Assembly (NCBI GenBank): GCA_004431415.1
Contig: QPMI01000560.1
Coordinates: forward strand, 124,001-188,000
DNA: 64,000 nucleotides
Direction of reading: 5' to 3'
Source of the DNA: Cyanophora paradoxa
Taxonomy: Eukaryota > Glaucocystophyceae > Cyanophorales > Cyanophoraceae
In this document: positions 9,913 through 20,228 of the stretch, in pieces
How positions within the stretch are numbered: position 1 is the stretch's first letter
How the letters are laid out: the number at the start of each line of letters is the position of its first letter
Made by a program: the position numbers and the translations under genes
Notes under the pieces: model-generated
Told to the model about the DNA's origin: nothing
What the model saw: the letters and a program-made list of their open reading frames with translations, nothing else
The model's database searches: none

Positions 9913-12900
9913 ATGGCGCCCATGGACGCCTGCGAAACCTGGAGCGACTGCTTCGACATGCCGCCCGGAGGTACGGGTCTTTGCGTGTCTTCTCGCAATC
10001 GCTGCTGAGAGCACGCCAGGGCGCGTTCTCATCCACTGGGATTTCGATGCCGAGGAGGTGTGGGCTGCGCGTCACGGCATCGGCACGGGCAACCGCGGCA
10101 AGTCGAAGGTCGTCTGCGGGCCTGCGGTGCGCGGCGCGGGGCGCGGGAGCGCGTTGCGGGGCCTGATGTCCGGGCCGGCGGCAGTTCTACCTCATGGACC
10201 TCTCGTCGGAGGGCGTCTTCGACTGCCACGGCTTCGTGGACCGCAAGGTGGCCGGCGGGCAGTCTATGACGATCCGCTGCGAAGTCGGCCGCGCCGAGAA
10301 GGACCGCCGCTTCTACCTTGTCGACACCCTCCAGGTCCAGCTCTCCTGGTGCGCCCCGCCCCGCCCCGCCCCGCTCCTCGCATCGCTGACGGGAGGCTGG
10401 CAGGGACATCATCGCGCTGTGCTTCGCGCTGCCGATGATCCACCCCGGGGATCCGGGCCTGCACGCCTGCCAGCACTACAAGGAGGGCGACTCCAAGTCC
10501 ATCTGCTCCCTCTGCCGTCTCGTCCGCCTCAGCCGCGAGGACAAGCCCGGCCTCGGCCTCCCCACAGGGGCCCCGGCGCTTGACGGGCCGGCGGCGGCGG
10601 CCTCGGCGCAGCCGGCGGCGGTGCCGCCGGTGCTGGTGGTGGACGAGGAGGGGCGCATGTTCGCGGCGGAGCAGTGGGCGGAGTTCGGGACGGTGCCGGC
10701 GCTGAGCGAGGAGCAGCAGGTGCTGCTGCCGCACCGGGACCTCTCCAGCATGGCACGCGACCGAGCCATCGAGCTCCTCTCTTCCAAGCACGCCCCGCCC
10801 GCCGCCGCCGCACCGGCGCCCTCCCCGCCCCAGCGGCCCGCCCTTCCCGCCCCGGACCTCGAGATGGGCGGCCAGGCCCCCGAGACCGACGGGCCGACCC
10901 CCAACGCCCTCCCCTCCCCCGGCCCCTCCTCCCCGGCGGCCGCCGGGGACGCCCAGGCGCTGCAGCAGCCGCAGCAGAGCCAGGCGCTGGCGGCGGGGGG
11001 GCAGGGGGCGGGGGAGGGCGAGAAGGACGGGCCGCAGTGCTACGGCGAGGTGCTGCGGGCGTACGCGGACACGAACGCGCTGCTGCGGAAGGACCGGCGC
11101 GTGGCGATGGACGTCGAGGCGCAGCTCCGCGGCATCGAGCGCGGCGCGCCCCGCGGCGCCGAGGCGTCCCCCATCCAGGAGCCCATCAACCTCATCGACC
11201 CCGGCCACATCTTCTCCTACCGTGCGCCCCCCGCCCCGCCCCGCCCCGGGCCGCCGCCGACGGGACGCGCGGGCAGGGTTCACGGGGGACGCGATGACGT
11301 TCTGGGCGGGTGGCTACATGCCGCTGGGGGAGCGCGGCATGCTCTTCTCGTCCGAGTTCCGCCTCCTGACGAGCCTCTTCATGCTGACGCGGATGATGGG
11401 GGAGCGCCCGAGCGGGAACGCGTCGACGGGGATCTGCAAGAAGCGCATCCAGAAGGCCCTCGAGATGTACCAGAAGGTCCTCACCGAGGTCCTCGAGAAG
11501 CTCGAGACGGCCGAGTTCCAGCTCGCCATCCCCACCGGCCCGCCCCGCAAGCGGGCCCTGGAGGAGGGCGAGGGCTTCCCCGGCGCCGCCATCCACGAGC
11601 TGCTGCGGCGGCACATCGCGCTGCAGAGCTCGATCTTCTACGAGCACAACCCGACGCAGATCGCCAACCTGCTGCTCCAGCACCACGGCGAGGGCACCGA
11701 CGTCATCGAGTACCTGCAGAAGTGCCGCCTCTGGATCGACGCGCAGCTGCGCATCCGCGAGGGCGAGCTGCGCGCCCAGGAGCTCCGCCTCAAGCTCCTC
11801 CACAAGATGCTCGAGGCCGACGAGCGCTCCAAGGTCGAGGGCGCCGTCCTCGGCGTCGTCACGCACGCCTGGTACCAGTACTTCGTCAACGCCCTCAAGC
11901 TCCAGTGGCAGGCCCAGCAGGAGAAGATCGCCTCGGCGCTCCTCGCCGAGCCGGCCCCGGAGGCCCCGCCCCGCGACCGCGACTCGCCCCTCCCAGGCGC
12001 TGCCGTCCAGCCGGCCGCCGCCCCCGGGGCCCCCGGCGCCGCCCTGCCCGCGAACAAGGCGGAGAAGCGACGGCGGAAGAAGGACGAGGCGGCTGCCGCG
12101 GCGGCGGCGGGCGACGAGGCGGGGGAGGGGGACGACCGGGCCGCGAGCGGCAGCGGGGCGAACGAGGAGCTGGAGCGCCGCGTGGCCGAACTCGAGGAGG
12201 CGCTGCGCGGGCAGAAGACGGCGGCGCGCGAGGCGCAGCAGCGGGCGGCGGAGACGGAGGAGCGGGCGGCGCAGGAGCGGGCGCGCGTCGAGGCGCTGCA
12301 GCGGCAGCTGGCGGAGCTGCAGACGCGGGAGCGGCAGGCGAACGAGTCGCTCAAGGCGAGCCGCGAGACGAGCGCCGGCCTGCAGAAGCGCCTCGCCGAG
12401 GAGCGCAAGCGCACCGGCGAGCTCGAGGAGCGCGCCAAGAAGGAGCAGCGCCGGGCCGCGGAGGCCGAGGCGGCCCTCGCGGAGCGCAAGGCCGAGGCGC
12501 AGCGCCTCCGCGCCGAGAACGGCCTCCTGCGCGGCCGCTCCGGCCCGCCGCCGCCCTCTCCACCGCCGACTGGGAGCTCGTGCGCAAGGCGGCGGCCGAG
12601 GGCCGGGGTGCCTGGCGGGGCGGCCGCGGGAGGAGGTTGAGCGCCTCGTGGCGCACCTCGCCCAGGCGGCCGTGGCGGTCCAGTCCCTCGCCGAGGCCAC
12701 CCCGGCCCCTCCACCACCCCCGCCCCCGCCTCGAGCACCCCGCCCCCGCCCCGCCGTCCCGCCTCCTCCTCCTCCTCCTCGGCCTCCGCCCCGGCCCCCG
12801 CGCCGGCCGCAGCCCCGAAGGGGCGCCGGCAGCGCCCTCTCCGCCGCCCGCCTTCTCCTCGTCCCTCTCCTCGGCGGCGGCGCCCTTCATCCCGCCCTCC

Positions 12901-15899
12901 CGCGTCTCGGGCCTGCCCGCCCCGCACCCCGCAGGCCCCTCGTCGCCCCCGCATCGTCCCCGCCCGTACCCGCAGCCCCGCCCCCGCAGCGGGCCCCGAC
13001 GGGGGCACCTCCCCGGCGGGCCCCGCTCGAGCGCGCCTGCCGGCGACGCCCGGCCTAGCACCTCCTCCCCCGCCTCGTCCCCCGCCGCCGTCCCCCGTCC
13101 CTCACAACCTCCCCCCTCGCCCCTCTCCGCCCCGGCGCACCCCGGCCAGCCACCGCCTCTGCCCCCGCAACAGCAGCAGCAACAGCAGCAGCAGCAGCAG
13201 GGGGTGATCCCGGGCGGCCCGATGCCGCCGCAGCACGTGTACATTCCGCCGGGCGGGCCGCCGGGCGGGCACTACGGGATGCCCCCACTGGCGACGCCGG
13301 CGCCGGGGCCGCAGTACGCGTACGCCGGCCAGGGTTACGCCCCGCCCTACGTCCAGTACGTGCAGGCGCCGCAGTACTACTACTCGGCAGCGCCGCCCGG
13401 CGGCCCCCCGCCTCGCGGCCCCGCCCCCGGTGGCCACCCGCACGGGGGCGCCCCCGGGTGGACCCCCGGCAGTCCGAACCCGCGGCGAGGCGCCCCCTAC
13501 GGGCAGCAGCCGCAGCAGCAGCAGCAGCAGCAGCCGTTCAACGGCCCCGGCGGCACACCGTACCCGCCCATGCAGCAGCAGCAGCAGGGGGCGGTGCAGT
13601 ACGGGGCGCGGGGCGGGCCGGCCGGGGGCGTGGTGCCGGGGGGGTACGGGCAGCAGGGGGTGCTCTACCAGTACGTGGACGGGACGGGCAACTACTACTA
13701 CGTGTCCCCCGTGCAGGCCCAGGCCGCCTCGATGATCCAGCAGCAGCACGTCCAGGGGCACCACACGGGGCCCCCGCCCCCGCCCCACCCCTCCGGCTTC
13801 CCCCAGCAGCAGCCGCCCCTCGCCCCCGCGCCCCCGCAGCAGCAGCTTCAGCAGCAGCAGCAACAGCAGCCGCAGCAGCAGCCGCCCTCCAAGCCGGGCG
13901 AGCATCAGCAGGCGCCGCAGCCTGCCAAGCAGGCGCAGGAGCCTCCGGCGAAGGCGGAGAAGGCGAACGGGGAGGCGGAGGGGCTGGCGCACGCGCACGC
14001 GGAGGGGCCCAGCGCCCCCGCCGCCTCGGCGTCGGGGCCAGGGGGCGACAAGCAGCCGGAGCGGGGCGCCGCCTCGCCGGCGGGCGCGGCGGAGGGCCAG
14101 GGCGCCCAGCAGCAGCAGGCGGCCTCGGGGCCCTCGTCGCCCTCGGCCCACGCGCACCCGCACCCGCACCCCCAGCGCCCCGCCCCCGCCCAGGCCCGCT
14201 CGCAGCCGGCCGCCTCGCCGCCGCCCCAGGCCGAGGCGAGCTCATCGTCGTCCAAGGCGCCAGCAGCAGCAGCGCCGGAGGCAGGCCCGGCGGCACCGGG
14301 GGCCCCCGGGGCGGAGGCGGCGGCGTCATCCTCGTCCTCGGCGGCTGCGGCGGCGGAGGCGGCGGGCCCGCTGCGGGGGATGGATATCCCGGCGGAGCTC
14401 GTGGAGCGCTTCGAGGAGCTCGCCGCCTCCAACACCAAGCAGGAGCGCGAGACCTGCGCCGTCCTCCTCGGCCGCCAGGTCCGCCCCGCTGCCCCCCTCC
14501 CCGTCTATGCTCTCCGGGGCTCCGCGCACCCCCGCTTTCCGCTCTTTCTCCCCGGACGCCGATATGATGACCCTTTATCTGTCAATCCCCTGATTGACGT
14601 GATGATTCTCCAAAATAGTCCTCTAAGAAGTTCTGAAACAGCGTCCGGGTCCGTGGTTTCTTTTGACGCCGCTATGATGACCCTTTATCTGTCAATCCCC
14701 TGATTGACGTGATGATTCTCCAAAATAGTCCTCTAAGAAGTTCTGATGCTGCGTCTTCAGTCCCTCGATCTGCACTCTTTTTATGTGTCTCTATGGCCGC
14801 CGCTATGATGACCCTTTATCTGTCAATCCCCTGATTGACGTGATGATTCTCCAAAATAGTCCTCTAAGAAGTTCTGATGCCCGGCCTCGCCTCCTAGGCT
14901 TTATTCTCCTTCTATCTTCCTGCTTCGAGCGCTCCAATGAAAAATAGTCCTCTAAGAAGTTCTGACGCTGTGTCTTCAGTCCCTCGATCTGCGCTCTCTT
15001 TTTGTGTGTCTATGGCCGCCGCTATGATGACCCTTTATCTGTCAATCCCCTGATTGACGTGATGATTCTCCAAAATAGTCCTCTAAGAAGTTCTGATGCC
15101 CGGCCTCGCCTCCTAGGCTTTATTCTCCTTCTATCTTTCTGCTTCGAGCGCTCCAATGATGACCCTTTATCTGTCAATCCCCTGATTGACGTGATGATTC
15201 TCCAAAATAGTCCTCTAAGAAGTTCTGAGCACGCGCTCTTTCCCCCGCTTCTCTCGCTGCGGCCCCCGAGCCAGCACCGCGCCGGCGGCGCCTCATTATT
15301 GACCCGCCGCGCGCGCGGCAGACGGGGGCGGGGCGGCTGAGCGTGTCGGCGCTGCTGGTGCCGAAGCAGACGTGCGCGCCGGACCGGTGCGAGACGGCGG
15401 AGGACACGGAGGTGGAGACCCTCGCCATCGCCGAGAAGCACGACCTCCAGGCGCGCCGCCGCCTCCCCCGCCCCGCCCCGCCCCGCCCCGCGCCTCTCAC
15501 CGGGGCCCCCCTGGGCGGCAGGTGATGGGGTGCATCCACACGCACCCGTCGCAGGGCTGCTTCCTCTCGTCGATCGACATGCACAACCTGCTGGGGTACC
15601 AGCTCCAGCTCCGCGAGGCCGTCTCCATCGTCGTCGCCCCCAAGCACGAGAAGCGGTGCGCCGCCCCCGGCCCCGCCCGCCCCCTCGAGGTGGCTCGCCG
15701 CTGAGGGCGCGGGGCCGGCAGAGTCGGCCTCTTCCGGCTGACGGACAAGGGGACGGAGATCATCCGGGCGTGCAAGCTGGCGGACTTCCACGAGCACCGG
15801 GGCGTCCCCGACAGCGCCATCTACGAGGACTGCCCCCACATCACCCTCACCCCGGGCGCCCCCGGCCGGGCCCCGCTCGCCGTCTTCGACCTCCGCTAG
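9913..15899 (+). CDS. Large multidomain protein with C-terminal AMSH-type JAMM deubiquitinase
   Basis: AMSH enzymes are zinc isopeptidases that cut (K63-linked) ubiquitin at endosomes. The C-terminal exons show the JAMM core: ETCAVLLG with its catalytic Glu (about 14450), LLVPKQTCAPD (about 15350), and CIHTHPSQGCFLSSIDMH (about 15540), giving H-x-H-x7-S-x2-D. A terminal FRLTDKGTEII segment and stop at 15899 follow. Upstream, one continuous set of exons encodes an unrecognised N-terminal domain (from MAPMDACETWSDCFDMPPGG at 9913), a helical region (11290-11940), a long charged coiled coil (about 12060-12530), and Pro/Gln-rich low complexity with several Q runs (13160-14150). The intron at 10350-10405 is GT-AG; 14479 to about 15330 holds the snoRNA array. 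Two adjacent genes (break near 12.6 kb) cannot be excluded, since AMSH relatives are usually ~400-500 residues. No clathrin box or MIT domain was recognised. Confidence 0.75.
14553..14647 (+). ncRNA. C/D-box snoRNA, copy 1 of intronic array
   Basis: Perfect 7-bp terminal stem (CGGACGC with GCGTCCG). C box ATGATGA at 14564-14570, D' CTGA at 14590, C' TGATGA at 14600, D CTGA at 14633. The segment before D' (ATCTGTCAATCC) complements the conserved SSU rRNA stretch GGATTGACAGAT. The segment before D (CTCTAAGAAGTT) complements AACTTCTTAGAG of SSU rRNA. It is therefore a probable double 2'-O-methylation guide. Confidence 0.9.
14665..14755 (+). ncRNA. C/D-box snoRNA, copy 2
   Basis: Same boxes and both rRNA guide segments as copy 1, with a different terminal stem (GACGC with GCGTC). 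The core between C and D boxes is identical to copy 1, while the sequence outside the stem is unrelated. This indicates selection on the core. Confidence 0.9.
14795..14886 (+). ncRNA. C/D-box snoRNA, copy 3
   Basis: Identical core with C, D', C' and D boxes. Terminal pairing is GGCC with GGCC. It lies in the first of two 219-bp tandem units; the equivalent copy in the second unit starts at 15014. Confidence 0.9.
14927..14969 (+). pseudogene. Deleted snoRNA remnant, copy 4
   Basis: Begins with the same 5' flank as copy 6 (GAGCGCTCCAATGA) but jumps straight to AAAATAGTCC. A 44-nt deletion removed most of the C box, the D' guide, D' and C'. The D guide and D box remain. It probably cannot form a functional particle. 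Confidence 0.85.
15014..15105 (+). ncRNA. C/D-box snoRNA, copy 5
   Basis: Intact copy, 219 bp downstream of copy 3, with the same flanks and stem. All four boxes and both guide segments are unchanged. Confidence 0.9.
15146..15238 (+). ncRNA. C/D-box snoRNA, copy 6
   Basis: Intact core. Terminal stem GAGCGC with GCGCTC. It shows what copy 4 (219 bp upstream) looked like before its deletion. It is the last copy before the acceptor of the host intron near 15330. Confidence 0.9.
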
Positions 15900-16183
15900 C
15901 CGCCCCCCTCCCCGCGCCGCCCCTCCCACCTCCCGCCCCCACCCACTAGTTTCTTGTCGCACCGGGCCCTTTTTTTCTCGCGGCCCGCATCGCGCCACGG
16001 GCGCGGCGGCGACCAGGACGCTCCTTATTCTGTTGTATTCCACTGGAGCGAGGCGCCCTTCTTCACGAGTGCGGCGAGGGGCTGGCCGCGTGGGCCCGGG
16101 GAGGCTGCCAGCTCGAATAGCAGCCGGGTCCCGTGGACTGTGCGATTGCAATCGAGAAGCGAGCTGGGGGGCGAGGGGGGCCG
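15900..16183. other. Convergent intergenic region
   Basis: Between the AMSH-type gene and the MIC60 3' end. Only 3' flanking sequence is seen. A T-run with GCGGCCCG sits near 15970. No gene. Confidence 0.4.
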
Positions 16184-18635
16184 CTAGGCGGTGGCGGCGG
16201 CGTGGAGGGCGGCCTCGGAGGCGGCGACGGTGGCGGCGAGGTCGGCGGCGAGGCGGTTGCGGGCGGCGGTGAGCCAGCCGCGGGCGACGTGCCCCGGGAG
16301 GCCCTCGAGCGCCTCGACCTCGCGCAGGGCGCGCAGCAGGTCGCCCCGCACGAGGGCCCCTCGGCGCGCGCCAGCACGGCCTCGACGCCGGCACCCGGGG
16401 CCTCCCCCGGCGGCTCGGCGACCTTGAGGCGGGAGGCGAGGGAGGCGACGGCGTAGGCGATGGGGCCCGCCCCCTCGGGGATCATCGCCGCCCGCCGCGC
16501 CTCGGGCGCCATCGCGCGGAAGCGCTCCAGTAGCTCCGCCCGCGTCGCCACGCCGCCCATGGCGCCCGGCGGGACGGAGAGGACGGCGGCGCCGGCGAGG
16601 GCGCGGCCGGTCTCGTCGCCGGCGGCGCCGGCGCGGCGGAGGAGGGCGATGGCGGGGGCGAGGGGCTTGCGGGACTCGAGGGCGTCGCGGGCGGCGAGGG
16701 CGGCGAGGGCGAGGCCCTGGGAGCGGTGCGCGAGCTGCTTCCACTCGACGTCGGCGTGGAAGGCGCGCTCGATGGCGACCAGCTGCGCGGTGAGGTCCTC
16801 GATCACCGCCGCCCGCTCCACGCTCTCCCGCAGCAGCTCCTCCCCGAGCCGCCGCTCCGCCTCGGCGCGCGTCCCCTCGAGCTCCGCGGCGTGCGCCTCG
16901 CCCATCTCGCGCGCCTGCCGCACCAGCGCGCGCTCCACCTGCGCCCGCAGCCTGGCCCGCCCCGCCCCGCCCCGTCGGCGTCCACCCTCTCCCCGGCTAC
17001 CCCCCCCCCCAGGGGGGGTACGCACTCTTCGACGACGGCGTCGAGGCGGCCCTCGAAGCGCGCGTTCACGCGCTCCTCCACGCCCCGCGCGTGCTCCGCC
17101 GCCTGCCCGAGCCGCGCCGGCCGCCGTCAGAGCGGGAGGGGGCGGGTGGCGGGCGGGGGCGGGGCGGGCCTGGAGGGCGAGGAGGCGGCGGGCGGCCTCC
17201 TCGTCCGAGAGGCGCTGGAGCCGCAGCGCCTCCAGCAGCCGCGCCGCCTCCGCCCGCGCCAGCCCCTCCAGGTGTCCCCGCAGCGCCGCCAGCTCCTCCG
17301 GCACCGCCGCCAGCGCCGCCGCCTCCTCCGGCAGCGCCGCCAGCGCCGCCGGCGCCGGCAGCTCCTCCGGCCTCCCCTCCGCCCCAGCCGCTCTGCCGCC
17401 GGGCGCGTGAGCCGCCGCCGGGGGCGCCGCGGGGCGGCGGGGCGGGGCGGGGCGGGGCGGGGCGGGGCGGGCGGCACCGATGACGTCGGCGGGAGCGGCT
17501 CGAAGCGGACCTCGATGGGCGTGCCCGCGGGGACGTGCGGGACGAGCTTCTCCGGCGTCACCACCTCCGACACGATCCGCTCCGCTGCCCCCGCCCCGCC
17601 CCGCTCGCTCGCTTGCTCGCTCGGGGGCCCACCAGCGGCCGCCGCGCGCGCGCGGCGGCGGGGAGGGGAACGCACCAACGACGTCGGGAGTCTGCTTCTG
17701 AGGTGCCTCCTTCTGCTCCGGCGCCGGCGCCGGAGCGGCAGGCGCGTGCGTCTCCTCGGCCGCGGCGGGCGACTCGGCGAGCTGCGCGGCGGCGGCGTGC
17801 TCCGCCGCGGCCGACGCCGCCGGCTCGGGCTCCCGCGGCGCGTCCTCGTCCTTGTCCGCGTCGGGCTCTGACGCCGAGCCCGGTGGCGGCATGTGCACCG
17901 CCTCCGCCGCCGCCGCGGCCGCCGGCCTCGCCTCCTCGGCCTCCGCCGCCGCCTCCGCCGCCTTGGGCGCGGCCTTGGGCGCCTCAGGGGCGGCCTCCAG
18001 TGCCTGCGCCGGCGCCGAGTTGGCGCTCGTCGCGTTGCGCCAGAGGTCGGCGATCGGTCCCGGCAGCTGCGACGCGATCTCCTCCCTGTAGGCCTGCCCC
18101 CGCGCGTCAGAAGCCGTCCGCGCGGGCAGCGCTTCGCGAATCCGCGGCCGCTATCTCGGCGGGGGATGCCGCCGCAGCCGCCCCCAGCGCAAACGAGCCC
18201 CGCACTGGGCCGACCGCAAGCATGCAGCTTCCCCCTCGGCTAGCTCTGAAGGGCGCGTGGACGGGTCCGCAGTTCACGAACCGGGTCGCGCTGCGCTCTT
18301 GCGCCAACGCTAATCACCGACGCCGTGCCGAGAATCGTCGCGCCGAAAAGGAGACGGCCCCATGTGATTCGCGCTGGCGGCGGGGCCTGCGCCTCCGCCC
18401 GCGCGCCTGTCGGTCCGGCGTTTGTCGCGCGAGCTCCGCCAGCGGAGCCGCCGGCGGAGCCGCCCGCTGATGAGCTGCTCGACCCGCTTTGCCCGGTAGA
18501 TGTGCTCGAACTGCGCAGGAAGGCCTGTCGCGCAGCACAGTCAGGTCGCGCGGCTTCGACCCAGCGCGACGCGGCAGAGTCTTCCGAATGGCTTGCGCTC
18601 ACCCGGAACGCCGCACGGGGCACGCCGCGCGCCAT
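16184..18635 (-). CDS. MIC60: MICOS core subunit MIC60 (mitofilin)
   Basis: Forms and holds crista junctions at the mitochondrial inner membrane. The ATG at 18635 starts a basic, Ser/Arg-rich presequence (MARGVPRAAFRVSASH). A transmembrane helix follows a Pro/Ala linker (WGRLLFGATILGTASVISVG, near 18350-18300), then an exon starting AYREEIASQLPGPIADLW (about 18090), an Ala/Glu/Pro-rich linker, a long coiled coil (about 17400-16800), and the C-terminal mitofilin signature VLSVPPGAMGGVATRAELL, RFRAMAPEARRAAMIPEG (about 16600-16450). The C-terminal helix ends LHAAATA at the stop at 16184. The order presequence, membrane helix, coiled coil, mitofilin domain is that of the family. At least five GC-rich introns. 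It shares a 53-bp intergenic region with a second mitochondrial gene. Confidence 0.85.
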
Positions 18636-18688
18636 CCGCAGCGCCTCGGCAGAGCAGACTGTGTACCCCAACCAGGACGAAGCAAAAA
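18636..18688. promoter_or_regulatory. 53-bp bidirectional region between MIC60 and the Aim18/46-like gene
   Basis: Only 53 bp separate the two start codons. The plus-strand start is preceded by a run of A (GCAAAAAATGG). Both 5' UTRs and any shared promoter must fit here or overlap the opposite coding sequences, so co-regulation is likely but inferred. Confidence 0.6.
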
Positions 18689-19861
18689 ATGGCGCTGGTT
18701 CTCGCGAGGACGGCCGCACGCTCGCTGGCAGCACCGCTGAGGGCGTCGACGGCGATTCGGTGCAGCAGCGCCGTGGCCGCCGAGCGCCCTGCGCTCCTCC
18801 GTGCTCGCGCAGCCGGCGAGGAGCGCGAGCGGCGCGATAGCTGGCAGCAGGCGGTACGTTCTGGGCGCAGTCGGCCGGCCCCCGACGCCGCCGCTGACGG
18901 CCAACCGCGCGTGCGCAGGGGACGTCATCGGCCCGCTGGTCCGCCGGCGCTTCGTGCGCTGCGCTCGGGTTCGGCCTCGTGGTCTTCCAGCTGGTTGCGA
19001 ATGCGGAAGCGCCGGAGGAGCACGCCGAGCCGCTCACGGGTCGGCGTCACGCCTGCGAGCGCGCCGTGCCCGCCTCACGCCGTCGCAGGCCTGAAGTACC
19101 CGCACCTCATCAGCGTCCCGGAGACGCCGAAGAAGCACGTGTTCGTCGGGTGCGGGTGCCGGCTGATGACACCGCTGAAGGTCCGCCCTAGGCAGCCCCG
19201 CGCAGCAGCGGTCCGGCGCGCCGCGGGGCCGACGCCGACGGCGGGGCGGGGCAGGTGAAGGCGTACACGATCGGGCTGTACGCCGACGAGGCGGGCCTGA
19301 AGAAGGCCGTGAAGGAGGGGAAGGGCGCGGCGGAGGCGCTGGGGACGGAGGCGTACGAGAAGACGGTGCGGCTTGTGATGGCGCGCGACGTGGACGGGAC
19401 GCACCTCGCCAAGGGCTTCGACCGCTCCATGCTCAAGCGCATCCGGACGGCGGCGAAGGAGGGCAAGGAGGGCGGCAAGGAGGCCCTCCGCAAGTTCAAC
19501 AACCTCTTCCGCGGCAGGAACCTCCCCAGCGGCACCGAGGTGCCCCGCCCCGCCGCGGCCCCCTGGCCCGCGATGGAAGGGAAGCGAGCGGGCGGGCGGC
19601 GGGGCGCAGGTGACGCTCTCGTGGCTCGCGGGCGGCCGCATGGTCACCGCCATCGGCGGGCAGCACGTCGGCACCATCGAGTCGGAGGCCCTCTGCTGGG
19701 GTACCCCCTGCCCGCCCGCGATCGCCCCTTGCCGCGCCGGCAGCCGACGGGTCGGGGCGCGCCGCGCAGCGATCTTCGACATGTACTGCGGGCCGAAGGC
19801 CGTCTCGAACGAGGCGCGGGAGGGCATCGCTGCCGGCCTCGCCGCCCTCGGCCACCACTGA
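18689..19861 (+). CDS. Mitochondrial chalcone-isomerase-fold protein, Aim18/Aim46-like
   Basis: Exons join in frame. The N-terminus MALVLARTAARSLAAPLRAS is a typical mitochondrial presequence. A membrane helix follows (SCAALGFGLVVFQLVANA, about 18960-19000). The CHI domain then starts TPKKHVFVGCGCRL, then VKAYTIGLYADEAGL (about 19255-19300), RLVMARDVDGTHLAKGF, TLSWLAGGRMVTAI, and a C-terminal FDMYCGPKAVSNEA, with the stop at 19861. The presequence, membrane helix and CHI order matches yeast inner-membrane Aim18/Aim46 rather than plant flavonoid enzymes. The Arg in GCGCR may correspond to the conserved family Arg. The substrate is unknown. The intron before the last exon uses GTACCCC. A plain fatty-acid-binding CHI-like protein is the alternative. 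Confidence 0.78.
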
Positions 19862-20228
19862 GAGGCACCCGCCCGACCGCGCCCCGGCACCCCTCCTCCG
19901 TCGCTTTCTCGGGCGCAATGCAAGCACCTCTAGATCTTGAGCAACAGGCACAAAGCGCGGACAGGCCGCGGGGACGGTGTACATACACTGATAGTAATGG
20001 CCCTAGAATGCTGGACTCAAAAAGAGGCTACGACGAAGGCACTACAAAGAACAGGCGACTTGAAAGCGACGGCGAGCTTGCGCTACGATGGCAGAAGGTC
20101 GTATATATCTATATAGCGATGCACGTAATTATAAGCTAGAAACATTACTGAACAGAAGCTTTGCAGCAACAGTAACACGAGCAGGGGCGCTATTGAAAGG
20201 AAAGAAGAGGGGTGGGGCCTCGGGGCCC
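19862..20228. other. Convergent intergenic region, AT-richer
   Basis: Downstream flanks of two genes. It contains TATATATCTATATAGCG and several A-rich stretches that could carry polyadenylation signals for the minus-strand gene. No coding sequence was recognised. Confidence 0.4.

Noticed and set aside
14553-15238. Regular ~90-bp repeats that could suggest a CRISPR array
   Set aside because: Units carry C/D boxes, guide segments matching SSU rRNA and self-pairing stems. Spacers are not unique and are partly duplicated themselves. The setting is a eukaryotic intron.
18240-19037. Single 265-residue minus-strand frame as a separate gene
   Set aside because: Its 3' half is the MIC60 presequence and membrane-helix exons. 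Its 5' half lies over the Aim18/46-like exons on the other strand.
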